Translations under genes and position numbers: made by a program
Assembly (NCBI GenBank): GCA_023954095.1
Contig: JAMLIQ010000022.1
Location: 1-39,390 of the forward strand
Length of the DNA stretch: 39,390 bases
Direction of reading: 5' to 3'
Source: Burkholderiaceae bacterium
Lineage (GTDB): Bacteria; Pseudomonadota; Gammaproteobacteria; Burkholderiales; Burkholderiaceae_C
Notes under the pieces: model-generated
The model's database searches: none
What the model saw: only the letters and a program-made list of their open reading frames with translations
What the model was told of the DNA's origin: nothing
Part shown: positions 13,485-22,137 of the stretch, piece by piece
Numbering within the stretch: position 1 is the stretch's first letter
Layout: every line of letters starts with the position of its first letter

Positions 13485-14807
13485 TCAGCCTGGACGCCCG
13501 TCCACACGCAAGCGCCCATACCAGGTACCCAGCCGCACGCCCCAGACGCCCATGGTTCCCGTCCACAACAACGCGGCCGCCAGCAGCAAGACGCCCGAGA
13601 ATGCGGTCGGAAAAGTCGCCACGATGCGCAGCACGGTGGCCGCCTGCAACACCCAGAACAAGGACCAGGCGATGCTGTCGGCCACCAGGGCACGCCCGCT
13701 ATGGCCGCACGATACACGCGTAACCATGGCCAGCATCAACGACCCCAGGCACCCCATGGTCAGGGCATGCAACGCGCCCAGCGCGAGAAAAGGGGCGCCT
13801 TGCACCAGCCCCAGCAATTGGGCAGCGCCCGCCAGCACAAAGGACAGGCCCAGCCACAAAAATCCAATGTGCAACATGGCCAGCAGACGGTTCTTGAGGC
13901 TTTGCACCAGCCCCCACACCCCGGCCAGCCACAGCAGCACAGCGCCCATACCCAGTTCCAGCACGCCGCGCAGCAGCATCCACGCAGGTGCCACGGGACC
14001 GCGCAGCGGCCCCTCGAACTCCACCCAGACAGCGGCGGCTTCAAATGCCGCAGCTCCCAGCATGAGCCACAACAGCCAGAATGGCCGCCAGACCTGGATG
14101 AACGGCATGGCGCTGGAGGTGAAAAACGGAATCATGCGGTGCGCCACCGTGACATACACGACCAGCACAAAGCCCCACAGGCCGGTCAGCACGAACACCC
14201 GCGCAATGTCCTGTGCGCCCCCTACCAGGCTGGCACACACGCCCAGCAGGCTCAGACTGCCGACGATCAGGGCGGCGCCAATGGCCCGCGCATGCACCTG
14301 GTCTTCGGCGCTGCTGCGCAGCACCAGGCGCCAGAACAGCGCACCCATCCACGCCAGCCCCCCACAGGCCAGAGCCGCGCCCAGCAGACTCACCACGGGC
14401 CGCAGGTGCGCGCCAGCCAGCCACACCAGCCAGCCCGCAGCCTGCAGTGTCAATGGCGAGCGCAATGCGCGCGTCGGCCAGGGCTCCACCCGGAGCCACT
14501 TGGGCCCTGCGGTAAAAAGAAAGCCCGAGAAAAACAACGGAATGAAACCGAACACCATCACGGCGGCATGCACCACCGTTGGTGACAGCGCATAGAACGG
14601 CGCAGGCCACGAAAAAACCCGCGACACCTGCACCATCGCCCACCATGCACCCGAGGCCGCCAGCAGCACCATGGCCAGGAAGAATCCCAGCCGGTGCGGC
14701 GCCAGCATCAGGTAGCGCCAGCGCCAGCGAGGATCGATCTGCGCCAGCGTTTCGGCAGAAGGTTTGCCCGCAACGGGCCGTACCGGAATGACCGGCCGCT
14801 CACTCAC
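13485..14807 (-). CDS. nnrS: NnrS family membrane protein
   Basis: A 440-residue, highly hydrophobic protein with about 12 membrane helices starting near residue 30 (MLAPHRLGFFLAM). It shows NnrS hallmarks: APHRLGFF, HAAVMVFGFIPLFFSGFLFTA, VAHRMIPFFTSSA and HALTMGCLGSLMLAMVTRVSCGHSG. NnrS proteins are heme- and copper-containing membrane proteins linked to denitrification and tolerance of NO-derived iron complexes. The start is a GTG whose last two bases form part of the TGA of the ribonucleotide reductase gene (GTGA, 14804-14807), so the two are translationally coupled. This coupling is the strongest evidence for a shared role. Confidence 0.9.
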   Translation of the reverse strand: MSERPVIPVRPVAGKPSAETLAQIDPRWRWRYLMLAPHRLGFFLAMVLLAASGAWWAMVQVSRVFSWPAPFYALSPTVVHAAVMVFGFIPLFFSGFLFTAGPKWLRVEPWPTRALRSPLTLQAAGWLVWLAGAHLRPVVSLLGAALACGGLAWMGALFWRLVLRSSAEDQVHARAIGAALIVGSLSLLGVCASLVGGAQDIARVFVLTGLWGFVLVVYVTVAHRMIPFFTSSAMPFIQVWRPFWLLWLMLGAAAFEAAAVWVEFEGPLRGPVAPAWMLLRGVLELGMGAVLLWLAGVWGLVQSLKNRLLAMLHIGFLWLGLSFVLAGAAQLLGLVQGAPFLALGALHALTMGCLGSLMLAMVTRVSCGHSGRALVADSIAWSLFWVLQAATVLRIVATFPTAFSGVLLLAAALLWTGTMGVWGVRLGTWYGRLRVDGRPG

Positions 14808-17245
14808 CCACAGGTTCCCAGGTGACCGCACTGGGTGCAATAGTCGCAGCCGTCCTTGCGAATCATGGCATGGGCGCCACACTCCGAGCACTTTTTGCCC
14901 GCCATGACGGGGGGCATGGCAGCCATCGGTGCATTGTCCTGGGCTGGCTCCTGCACCACAGGGCTGTGCTGCCGCGCCCTGCGCGCCAGAATGTTCTGGA
15001 TGGCGTAGGCGATGGCAGCCACTTCGGAGTCATGCCACTTGGGCACCTGCGTACCGTCGTCCTTCTGGTGGGTGCCCAGGCGCACCGGACCACGGTCCCA
15101 GGCCACTTTGCGCATATCGGACAGCGCGCGCTCCAGGAAGCCGCCGCGTGCGGCCAGCGACAGCAGGCGCATGCTGGATGTGACCCATTGCTGCGACTCC
15201 CCGCTCTGGCCCACAGGCATGAAGAATTCGATGGCGCGGTCCACCATGCCTGTGCCCTCGGCATTCGGCACCGGCAGGAACGAGACGATGAGGTACAGGC
15301 GCTTCTGGCCTTCCTGCGTCCAGTAGTCCACCTTTTCGGCCACGGCCGAGAGGGCGCCCTTGGGACGGCTCTCGATCACGGTACGCATCGGGTCCACGGG
15401 CGCGGATTCGGGTGCAGCAGGCGCCTGCTTGTCGGCCTCGGGCGCGGCGTGCACTTCGAGCACCGAACCCAGGATGGTGTTCGGGCGGTAGGTGGCCAGG
15501 CCCTTGAGGCGGGCGCGCCAGGCCTGCAGGTACAGGCCCTTGAAGTCGTCGTAGGGGTAGTCGGCCGGGATGTTCACGGTCTTGGAGATGGCGGTGTCCA
15601 CGAAGGGCTGCACCGTCTCCATCATGGCGATGTGGTCCTGGGCCGACATCTCCAGCGCCGAGACGAAGTATTCGGGCAGATCCGACACATCGCCGCCCAG
15701 TTCGCGGTACAGGCGCCAGGAGTGGTCTTCCACGGCGTATTCGGCCATGCTGCCGTCGGCCTCGCGCTTCTTGCGCTTGTACATCCACGAGAACGGCGGC
15801 TCGATGCCGTTGGAGGCGTTGTCGGCAAAGGCCAGGCTCACGGTGCCGGTGGGCGCGATGGACAGCAGGTGGCTGTTGCGGATGCCGTGCTGGCGGATCT
15901 GCTTCTTCAGCGCGGCGGGCAGGCGGCTGGCGAAGGTGCCCTCGGCGAGGTAGCCGTCGGCCTCGAACTTGGGAAAGGCGCCCTTCTCGCGCGCCAGTTC
16001 CACCGAGGCGCCGTAGGCGCTGTCGCGCATGTGCTCGGCGATACGCGCGGCCATGGCGCGGCCCTCGGCGCTGTCGTAGCGCAGGCACAGCATGGCCAGG
16101 GTGTTGCCCATGCCGGTGAAGCCCACGCCGATGCGGCGCTTGGCCTTGGCCTCGGCGTCCTGCTGCGGCAGGGGCCAGAAGGTGACGTCGAGCACGTTGT
16201 CGAGGGCGCGCACCTGCAGCGCCACCGACTTGGCGAAAGACTCGAAATCGAAGGCCGGGACACCATCGAACCCAAAAGGGTGGCGCACAAAATGCGTCAG
16301 GATGATGGGGCCGAGGTCGCAGCAGCCATAGGACGGGAGAGGCTGCTCCCCGCAGGGGTTGGTGGCCGCAATACCCTCGCAGTAGCGCAGGTTGTTGTCC
16401 TGGTTGATATGGTCCAGGAACAGGATGCCAGGCTCGGCGAAATCGTAGGTCGATTTCATGATGGTGTCCCACAGCTCGCGCGCAGGCAGGCTCTGGTACA
16501 CCCACAGGCCGTCGGCGCGCTGGTAGGCTCCCTGCTCCATCACGGTGGCGCCCGGCCGGGCCTTGTGCACCAATTCCCAGGGCTGGTCGTCCATCACGGC
16601 CTGGATGAAGGCGTCGCTCACGCCTACGGACACATTGAAGTTGTTCCAGCGCCCGGGCGTGCGCTTGGCCGTGATGAAATCATGCACATCGGGATGATCG
16701 ATACGCAGCACGCCCATCTGCGCGCCACGGCGCGCGCCTGCGCTCTCAACGGTGGAGCAGGACTGGTCGAACACGTTGATGTAGCTGCACGGGCCTGAGG
16801 CCATCGAGTGCGTTCCCTTGACCTCGGCGCCGCGCGGACGGATGCGCGAGAAGTCATAGCCCACGCCGCCGCCGCGGCGCATGGTTTCCGCCGCTTCACG
16901 CAGGGCCTCGTAGATACCGGGGAAACCTTCATCGTCCACCCCCTGGATGCAATCCCCCACGGGTTGCACAAAGCAGTTGATGAGCGTGGCCTGGATGTCG
17001 GTGCCCGCGGCGCTCATGATGCGTCCGGCACCAATGGCTCCGGCATGCATGTTGGCCAGGAACAGGGCCTCGTACTTTTCGCGGTCGGCCTCGGCCTCCA
17101 CCGATGCCAGGGCGCGCGCCACGCGGCGAAACAGGTCTTCGGCACTGGTTTCACCGGCCTTGAGGTATTTTTCCTTCAGCACATCCAGGCTGATGGGTTG
17201 GGTTGCCGTCACATCGTGTGCACGGCCCAGGTTTTCTCGTTTCAT
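14804..17245 (-). CDS. nrdJ: Adenosylcobalamin-dependent ribonucleotide reductase (class II)
   Basis: An 813-residue enzyme that reduces ribonucleotides without oxygen, using coenzyme B12 to make the thiyl radical. Visible are C91 (TLINCFVQP), the GGGVGYDFSRIRPRGA block (125-140), the finger-loop N296-P-C298-G-E300 motif, the phosphate-binding SIAPTGTVSLAF segment, and a C-terminal redox/zinc tail with C786-x2-C789, C800-x2-C803-x2-C806 and C812. There is no N-terminal ATP-cone. The start is the ATG at 17245. It heads a five-gene minus-strand operon and is coupled to nnrS by a GTGA overlap. I searched its 235-bp leader for a cobalamin riboswitch and saw none; a 15-bp dyad lies 192-206 bp upstream. 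Confidence 0.93.
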   Translation of the reverse strand: MKRENLGRAHDVTATQPISLDVLKEKYLKAGETSAEDLFRRVARALASVEAEADREKYEALFLANMHAGAIGAGRIMSAAGTDIQATLINCFVQPVGDCIQGVDDEGFPGIYEALREAAETMRRGGGVGYDFSRIRPRGAEVKGTHSMASGPCSYINVFDQSCSTVESAGARRGAQMGVLRIDHPDVHDFITAKRTPGRWNNFNVSVGVSDAFIQAVMDDQPWELVHKARPGATVMEQGAYQRADGLWVYQSLPARELWDTIMKSTYDFAEPGILFLDHINQDNNLRYCEGIAATNPCGEQPLPSYGCCDLGPIILTHFVRHPFGFDGVPAFDFESFAKSVALQVRALDNVLDVTFWPLPQQDAEAKAKRRIGVGFTGMGNTLAMLCLRYDSAEGRAMAARIAEHMRDSAYGASVELAREKGAFPKFEADGYLAEGTFASRLPAALKKQIRQHGIRNSHLLSIAPTGTVSLAFADNASNGIEPPFSWMYKRKKREADGSMAEYAVEDHSWRLYRELGGDVSDLPEYFVSALEMSAQDHIAMMETVQPFVDTAISKTVNIPADYPYDDFKGLYLQAWRARLKGLATYRPNTILGSVLEVHAAPEADKQAPAAPESAPVDPMRTVIESRPKGALSAVAEKVDYWTQEGQKRLYLIVSFLPVPNAEGTGMVDRAIEFFMPVGQSGESQQWVTSSMRLLSLAARGGFLERALSDMRKVAWDRGPVRLGTHQKDDGTQVPKWHDSEVAAIAYAIQNILARRARQHSPVVQEPAQDNAPMAAMPPVMAGKKCSECGAHAMIRKDGCDYCTQCGHLGTCG

Positions 17246-17436
17246 GGTGCCAATCCCGTAGATATTGCTGGAGACAAGACCTCGCTGCAGCCACGCGGCC
17301 CGGAGGTGCGGCAGGCCCGATCCGGGTTGGCCGGGCGCCAGTCAGCCGGCAGTGTAGCGTCTTGATCCGGGCGCGCCGTCAGGGGTTTTCCTGCCGACCG
17401 CAGCCATCTGGCGCCCAGCCTTGCTTCGCGCCAAAT

Positions 17437-17451
17437 GTAAATTATTGTTAC
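17437..17451. promoter_or_regulatory. Near-palindromic 15-bp motif, copy 2
   Basis: The minus strand reads GTAACAATAATTTAC; the full plus-strand dyad is TGTAAATTATTGTTACA at 17436-17452 (TGTAA-N7-TTACA). It differs at one base from the motif at 1588-1602. It is 192-206 bp upstream of the ribonucleotide reductase start and 30 bp past the carbonic anhydrase stop, an AT-rich island in a GC-rich intergenic region. Candidate operator or promoter for the reductase operon. Confidence 0.5.
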
Positions 17452-17480
17452 AGATCCGATGTCCCGCCCCGACGCCCGGG

Positions 17481-18161
17481 TTATTCGTCGGCCAACACCT
17501 GACCGTCGTGTTCGACGTAGGGGTGGTAGGGGCCCGTTCCACAGGTGGTGGCCACCGAGGCGGCAACAAAGCCACCGGTCTGCACGTCAAAGACATGCAC
17601 CTCCCCGTCCTCGATGACATAGTGCCAGCCGTGCAGTGTGATGCTGCCATCCTGGATACGCCTGCGCACCATGGGGTAGTCCATCAGGCGTTCGAGCTGC
17701 AATACCACGGCCCGCTGCTCGGTACGGCGCAAAGCTTCCGGACTGGGCACCACGGGCAGCGCCGCCTTGCGCCCCAGATCCAGCCAGCGGCGCAGGTTGT
17801 GCGCCTCGGCGGGCACTTCTCCGTAGAGGGCCTTGATGGCACCGCAGTGGCTGTGACCGCACACGACAATGCGGCTGACCTGCAAGCTCAAAACCGCAAA
17901 CTCAATGGCTGCAGCAGTCCCATGCAAGCCGTAGGAGCCGTCGTAGGGCGGCACAAAGGCCCCCACATTGCGCACAAGGAACAGTTCGCCAGGACCCGCA
18001 CCCGTCAGCAGATGGGGCACCAGACGGGAATCCGAGCAACCGATGAACAGCGTCGTAGGACGCTGCCCCTCGGTGACGAGGGTCTGGAATTGTTGCCGGT
18101 ACTGCGGGAAAGCGTCCTGGTTGAAACTGCGCAGGCGCTCCAGTAGGTCGTCATCAGGCAT
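17481..18161 (-). CDS. Beta-class carbonic anhydrase
   Basis: A 226-residue zinc enzyme interconverting CO2 and bicarbonate. The metal and catalytic residues are present: C42-x-D44-x-R46 (GCSDSR), H103 and C106 (CGHSHCG). The length is normal and no signal peptide is seen, so it is cytoplasmic. ATG 18161 is chosen over an in-frame ATG at 18185 because the family starts near MPDDDLLERL; neither has a strong ribosome binding site. It follows the nar-cluster parvulin by 43 bp on the same strand, so it may be read through from the nar operon, possibly to supply bicarbonate or balance pH during anaerobic respiration (inference). Confidence 0.9.
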   Translation of the reverse strand: MPDDDLLERLRSFNQDAFPQYRQQFQTLVTEGQRPTTLFIGCSDSRLVPHLLTGAGPGELFLVRNVGAFVPPYDGSYGLHGTAAAIEFAVLSLQVSRIVVCGHSHCGAIKALYGEVPAEAHNLRRWLDLGRKAALPVVPSPEALRRTEQRAVVLQLERLMDYPMVRRRIQDGSITLHGWHYVIEDGEVHVFDVQTGGFVAASVATTCGTGPYHPYVEHDGQVLADE

Positions 18162-18204
18162 GGACGGCTTTCTGCCCGCCGGCATGGCCGGGCGGGCGTT
18201 CTAC

Positions 18205-19134
18205 TTATTGAACCAGTGGCGTTTCTGCACCGTCGATATCCACGCCCTCCAGCATGGCCGCCCCTGCCAGCAATTGCAGGTACTGGCGCAAGGCATTCAT
18301 CCACGTCTGCTGGCGCAGGGACAGCGCCACAGCGCCGCGAACCTGCTCGAACGAGGGCTGCTCGCCAGCCTCGCGTGCCACCACTTCCACCACATGCAGA
18401 CCAAAACGGCTGTGCACCAGGCGCGAAAGCACGCCGATCTCGGCACTGCCAAAGACGTCCCGTGCAAACTCGGGCGCACAGTCCGCACGCGTCAGCCAGC
18501 CCAATTCGCCGCCCTGCGCTCCGCTGGGGCAGTTGGACCACTTCTGTGCGGCCGCCCGAAAGGTGGCACCGCCGTCGTCGGCGCAGCGCAGTTCCAGCAG
18601 CAACGCCTCGGCGCGCAAGCGCAGTTGCTTGACATCCACACCCGGCGTGACGGCAAACAGCACATGGCGCATCTGCACGCGCTCGCCCTGCACATGGGCA
18701 GCGGGGTGGGCTTCGTGGTAGCGACGGCAAGCCTCTTCGGAGGGATCGGGCACCTGGAGCTCCCGCTCCAGCAACTGCTCGATGGCCGCCGTTGCGGCCT
18801 CGCTGGTGACGCCATCGGTGGAGGACCCATCCTGCGCAGACAGCAAACCGGCCTGCTGCGCCGCTTGGCGCAACAGTTCCGTGCAGGCGCGCTGGCGCAG
18901 CGTTTCCGGATCCAGCTGCTGGCCCGGCTCATGCAATGCCACACCGTTGACCCGCGCAACCGGCGCATTGACGGCAGGCTCCACACGGGCAGCCACCGCA
19001 GGCGCGGCCAGGGGCTCCGTCACTGCCAGGCTGTTGACCAGCGCATCGTAGGCGGCCTGCTGCTCGGGCGTCAGCGGGTTCACTTTTTCGGGGGTGGTTG
19101 CACAGCCGCAGCCACCCGATCCACATCCACTCAT
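18205..19134 (-). CDS. Parvulin-type peptidyl-prolyl isomerase of the nar cluster (NifM-like)
   Basis: A 309-residue protein with a Cys/Gly-rich N-terminus (MSGCGSGGCGC), a helical N-terminal part (about 15-150) and a PpiC/rotamase domain (about 155-255, with QMRHVLFAV, GGELGWLTRADCAPEF and the SRFGLHVVEV signature). No signal peptide, so probably cytoplasmic. Parvulin genes directly after narI occur in several beta- and gammaproteobacterial nar operons and are thought to help fold or mature the reductase. It starts 31 bp after narI with a GAGGAG site. The Cys-rich start looks like a metal- or Fe-S-contact tag (inference). Confidence 0.85.
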   Translation of the reverse strand: MSGCGSGGCGCATTPEKVNPLTPEQQAAYDALVNSLAVTEPLAAPAVAARVEPAVNAPVARVNGVALHEPGQQLDPETLRQRACTELLRQAAQQAGLLSAQDGSSTDGVTSEAATAAIEQLLERELQVPDPSEEACRRYHEAHPAAHVQGERVQMRHVLFAVTPGVDVKQLRLRAEALLLELRCADDGGATFRAAAQKWSNCPSGAQGGELGWLTRADCAPEFARDVFGSAEIGVLSRLVHSRFGLHVVEVVAREAGEQPSFEQVRGAVALSLRQQTWMNALRQYLQLLAGAAMLEGVDIDGAETPLVQ

Positions 19135-19165
19135 GGGTTTCTCCTCAAGCGTCGCTCAAGACCGG

Positions 19166-19891
19166 TTACTTGGCCGCAGGCTGGTTGTGCCCTGCAGGGA
19201 GGTTCAAACGGCGGGCCCGCACGAGCTGGTAGGGACGCAGCACATAGGCCAGCGTGCCGAATCCGCTCCATACATGCACCAGACGGGTGAACGGAAAGAT
19301 CAGGAACACGGTCATGCCCAGAAACATGTGGGCCTTGAAGACCCAGCCCGCCCCGGCCAGCAACTCCACCCCGCCGGTGCGGAAGGTGACGATGCGCTGG
19401 CCCCATTCGGCCAGGCGCATCATCATGGAACCATCCATGTGCTGGGCCGACAGAGGAATGGTGGCCAGGCCCAGGGCCAGTTGAATCCACAGCAGCCACA
19501 GCAGCACAATGTCGCTGGTTTTGGATGTAGCGCGGATGCGCGGATCCGTCAGGCGCCGATGCAGCAGCAGCGACAGGCCGATGATGCCCAGTACACCGGC
19601 AATACCGCCGCTGACCATGGCCATCAGTTGCTTGGCACCCGCACCGATGAAGTGTTCATAGATGAAGTGCGGCGTGAGCATGCCGACGAAATGTCCAAAG
19701 AACAGGAACAGCACGCCGACATGGAACAGGTTGCTGCCCCAGCGCAGGCTTCCGGTGCGCAGCAGCTGCGAGGAATCGCTTTTCCAGGTGTATTGGTCGC
19801 GATCAAAACGGATCAGGCTGCCGATGAAGAAAACAGCCAGGCAAATATAGGGATAGATGCCAAACAGCAGAGTATCAAGCCAGGCGGTCAT
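19166..19891 (-). CDS. narI: Respiratory nitrate reductase, gamma subunit (cytochrome b)
   Basis: A 241-residue membrane protein with five hydrophobic segments. It carries two hemes b, takes electrons from quinol and passes them to NarH. Candidate heme-ligand histidines lie in the FHVGVLFLFFGHFVGML segment (helix 2) and in AHMFLGMTVFLIFPFTRLVHVW (helix 5). The ATG overlaps the narJ stop (ATGA, 19888-19891), with an AAGGAG site inside narJ. Normal length. Its product anchors NarGH to the cytoplasmic face of the membrane. Confidence 0.96.
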   Translation of the reverse strand: MTAWLDTLLFGIYPYICLAVFFIGSLIRFDRDQYTWKSDSSQLLRTGSLRWGSNLFHVGVLFLFFGHFVGMLTPHFIYEHFIGAGAKQLMAMVSGGIAGVLGIIGLSLLLHRRLTDPRIRATSKTSDIVLLWLLWIQLALGLATIPLSAQHMDGSMMMRLAEWGQRIVTFRTGGVELLAGAGWVFKAHMFLGMTVFLIFPFTRLVHVWSGFGTLAYVLRPYQLVRARRLNLPAGHNQPAAK

Positions 19892-20580
19892 AGGGACGCT
19901 CCTTCTGGTGCACGGGGATTACGGACAAAATGCAGGGGTTGCGGCTGACCAGGCTTGGCTTGGCCACGGGTGCTGCAACCATCAAAAGCGACGGGCTCAT
20001 CCCAGGAATCATCGATCTCCGGCTCTTCCGGCACGGGCACAGCCTGCGCCTGTTGCCCGGCGATCTCGAGGATGGCGCCAATCACGCTGGCGTACGGACT
20101 GCCACGCGCCACCAGGGCGCTGAAAAGCGACGTCAGGATATGGGCCATTTCGCCCAGAAAGCCGCACGCCACCTCGGGCGGTTGCGTGGATGCGAACTCC
20201 AGCACCACGGGCAGATGGTCGGGCAATTCAGGGGCGCTGAACTGCAGCCCCGCGCGCTCATAGGTTTGCAGCAAATCGATCAGCGCCGGGCCACGGTCGC
20301 GCGAATCGCCGTGCACATGCTCAAACAGGTGCAGCGACGACGAACGGCCACGGTCGAACGTCTCGACATAGCGCGACTCGGCCTCCATCGGATCGGACGC
20401 CGCCAGTTGGCGGCACAGCGCCACCAGTTCGGCCAGGCGATCGGCCTTGAGTGCCTGTTCCACCTGCAAGGCATCGGCCAGTTGCTGCATTTCCGAACGC
20501 AACTGCGCATCAGGGTAGCTCAGCAAATGTGCCAGTGCCCGCAGCGTCAGACGCAGGGACTCCGGTTTTTTCTTGAACAT
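19888..20580 (-). CDS. narJ: Nitrate reductase molybdenum cofactor assembly chaperone
   Basis: A 230-residue cytoplasmic chaperone that binds apo-NarG and allows insertion of the Mo cofactor before membrane docking. Recognisable segments are LTLRALAHLLSYPD near the start, SLHLFEHVHGDSRDRGPALIDL in the middle and PDHLPVVLEF. The C-terminal region is acidic (EEPEIDD). It starts 9 bp after the narH stop and overlaps narI by 4 bp. Typical length and position. Confidence 0.95.
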   Translation of the reverse strand: MFKKKPESLRLTLRALAHLLSYPDAQLRSEMQQLADALQVEQALKADRLAELVALCRQLAASDPMEAESRYVETFDRGRSSSLHLFEHVHGDSRDRGPALIDLLQTYERAGLQFSAPELPDHLPVVLEFASTQPPEVACGFLGEMAHILTSLFSALVARGSPYASVIGAILEIAGQQAQAVPVPEEPEIDDSWDEPVAFDGCSTRGQAKPGQPQPLHFVRNPRAPEGASL

Positions 20581-20589
20581 GGCGGTTCC

Positions 20590-22113
20590 TTAGACGGTAG
20601 CCTTGATCGGAATGGTGCGCGGCTTCTTGCCACCGAACAGGCTGACCTCGCTGGCACCGTCCGAGCAGCCATTGCCAAACGAAAATCCGCAGCCACCCCG
20701 GATATCGAACGCGTTTTCCGCATATTCACGGTGGGTCGATGGAATGACGAAACGGTCTTCGTAGTTCGCAATGGCCATGATCTGGTACATGTCCTCGGCT
20801 TCATTCAACGTCAGCCCGACCTGCTTGAGCACCGACAGGTTCTGGCGCTGCTCGACATGCTTTTCACGCTGGTAGGTACGCATGGCCAGCATGCGCTCGA
20901 GTGCGCGCACTACGGGAGCAGTGTCGCCCGCCGTCAACAGGTTGGCCAGGTATTGCACCGGGATACGCAGCTGCGACACATCGGGGATTTCGCCATTGGC
21001 GCTGACCTGACCGGCATTGGCCGCCGCCGTGATGGGCGAGAGCGGGGGCACATACCAGACCATGGGCAGGGTGCGGTACTCGGGGTGCAGCGGCAGCGCC
21101 ACCTTCCACTCGACAGCCATCTTGTAGACCGGGCTGTTGCGCGCGGCGTCCATCCAGTTGTCGGGAATGCCGTCGATACGGGCCTGCCGGATGACCTCGG
21201 GATCGTTCGGGTCGAGGAAGATGTCGAGCTGCGCCTGGTACAAGTCGCGGTCACGCTCCACGCTGGCCGCTTCCTGGATGCGGTCTGCGTCATACAGCAG
21301 CACGCCCAGGTAACGGATGCGGCCCACGCAGGTTTCCGAGCACACCGTAGGCTGGCCGGCTTCGATGCGCGGATAGCAGAAGATGCACTTCTCGGCCTTG
21401 CCGGTCTGCCAGTTGTAGTAGATCTTCTTGTAGGGGCAGCCCGAGATGCACATGCGCCAGCCGCGGCACTTGTCCTGGTCGATCAGCACGATGCCGTCTT
21501 CCTCTCGCTTGTAGATCGAACCGGATGGGCACGATGCCACACAAGCGGGGTTCAGGCAGTGCTCGCACAGGCGCGGCAGGTACATCATGAAGGTGTTCTC
21601 GAACTGGCCGTAGATGTCCTTCTGGACATCATCGAAGTTCTTGTCCTTGCTGCGCCTGCTGAACTCGCCGCCCAGGATTTCTTCCCAGTTCGGACCCCAT
21701 TCGATCTTCTCCATGCGCTGGCCGGTGATCAGGCTGCGCGGGCGGGCCGTGGGCGGCGCCTTCATTTCGGGCGCCGACTGCAGGTGGTCATAGTCGAACG
21801 TGAAGGGCTCGTAGTAGTCATCGATCTGCGGCAGGTTGGGGTTGGCAAAGATGCGCATGAGCATCTTCCACTTGCCGCCCTGGCGCGGCACGATGCTGCC
21901 GTCGGCATTACGGCTCCAGCCACCATTCCATTTATCCTGGTTTTCCCACTCCTTGGGGTAGCCAATGCCGGGCTTGGTCTCGACGTTGTTGAACCAGGCG
22001 TACTCCACGCCGGGACGGCTGGTCCAGACGTTCTTGCAGGTAACCGAGCAGGTATGGCAGCCAATGCACTTGTCCAGGTTCAGCACCATGCCGATCTGTG
22101 CGCGAATTTTCAT
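20590..22113 (-). CDS. narH: Respiratory nitrate reductase, beta subunit
   Basis: A 507-residue iron-sulfur protein that carries electrons from NarI heme to NarG. Four cysteine groups are visible: C16-x2-C19-x2-C22-x3-C26 (CIGCHTCSVTCK), CEHC...CVASCPSG, CRGWRMCISGCP and KCIFC...CSETC. In the third group Trp replaces the second Cys (CRGW), as expected for the [3Fe-4S] cluster next to three [4Fe-4S] clusters. The ATG at 22113 has an AAGGAG site. It lies 24 bp after narG and 9 bp before narJ. Confidence 0.97.
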   Translation of the reverse strand: MKIRAQIGMVLNLDKCIGCHTCSVTCKNVWTSRPGVEYAWFNNVETKPGIGYPKEWENQDKWNGGWSRNADGSIVPRQGGKWKMLMRIFANPNLPQIDDYYEPFTFDYDHLQSAPEMKAPPTARPRSLITGQRMEKIEWGPNWEEILGGEFSRRSKDKNFDDVQKDIYGQFENTFMMYLPRLCEHCLNPACVASCPSGSIYKREEDGIVLIDQDKCRGWRMCISGCPYKKIYYNWQTGKAEKCIFCYPRIEAGQPTVCSETCVGRIRYLGVLLYDADRIQEAASVERDRDLYQAQLDIFLDPNDPEVIRQARIDGIPDNWMDAARNSPVYKMAVEWKVALPLHPEYRTLPMVWYVPPLSPITAAANAGQVSANGEIPDVSQLRIPVQYLANLLTAGDTAPVVRALERMLAMRTYQREKHVEQRQNLSVLKQVGLTLNEAEDMYQIMAIANYEDRFVIPSTHREYAENAFDIRGGCGFSFGNGCSDGASEVSLFGGKKPRTIPIKATV

Positions 22114-22137
22114 CGTGTTCTCCTTCTTGCAGGCTGC

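Noticed and set aside
17246-17480. Cobalamin riboswitch in the leader of the B12-dependent ribonucleotide reductase
   Set aside because: I looked on the minus strand for a B12-box-like segment and the expected core helices and could not find them; a covariance-model search would settle it.
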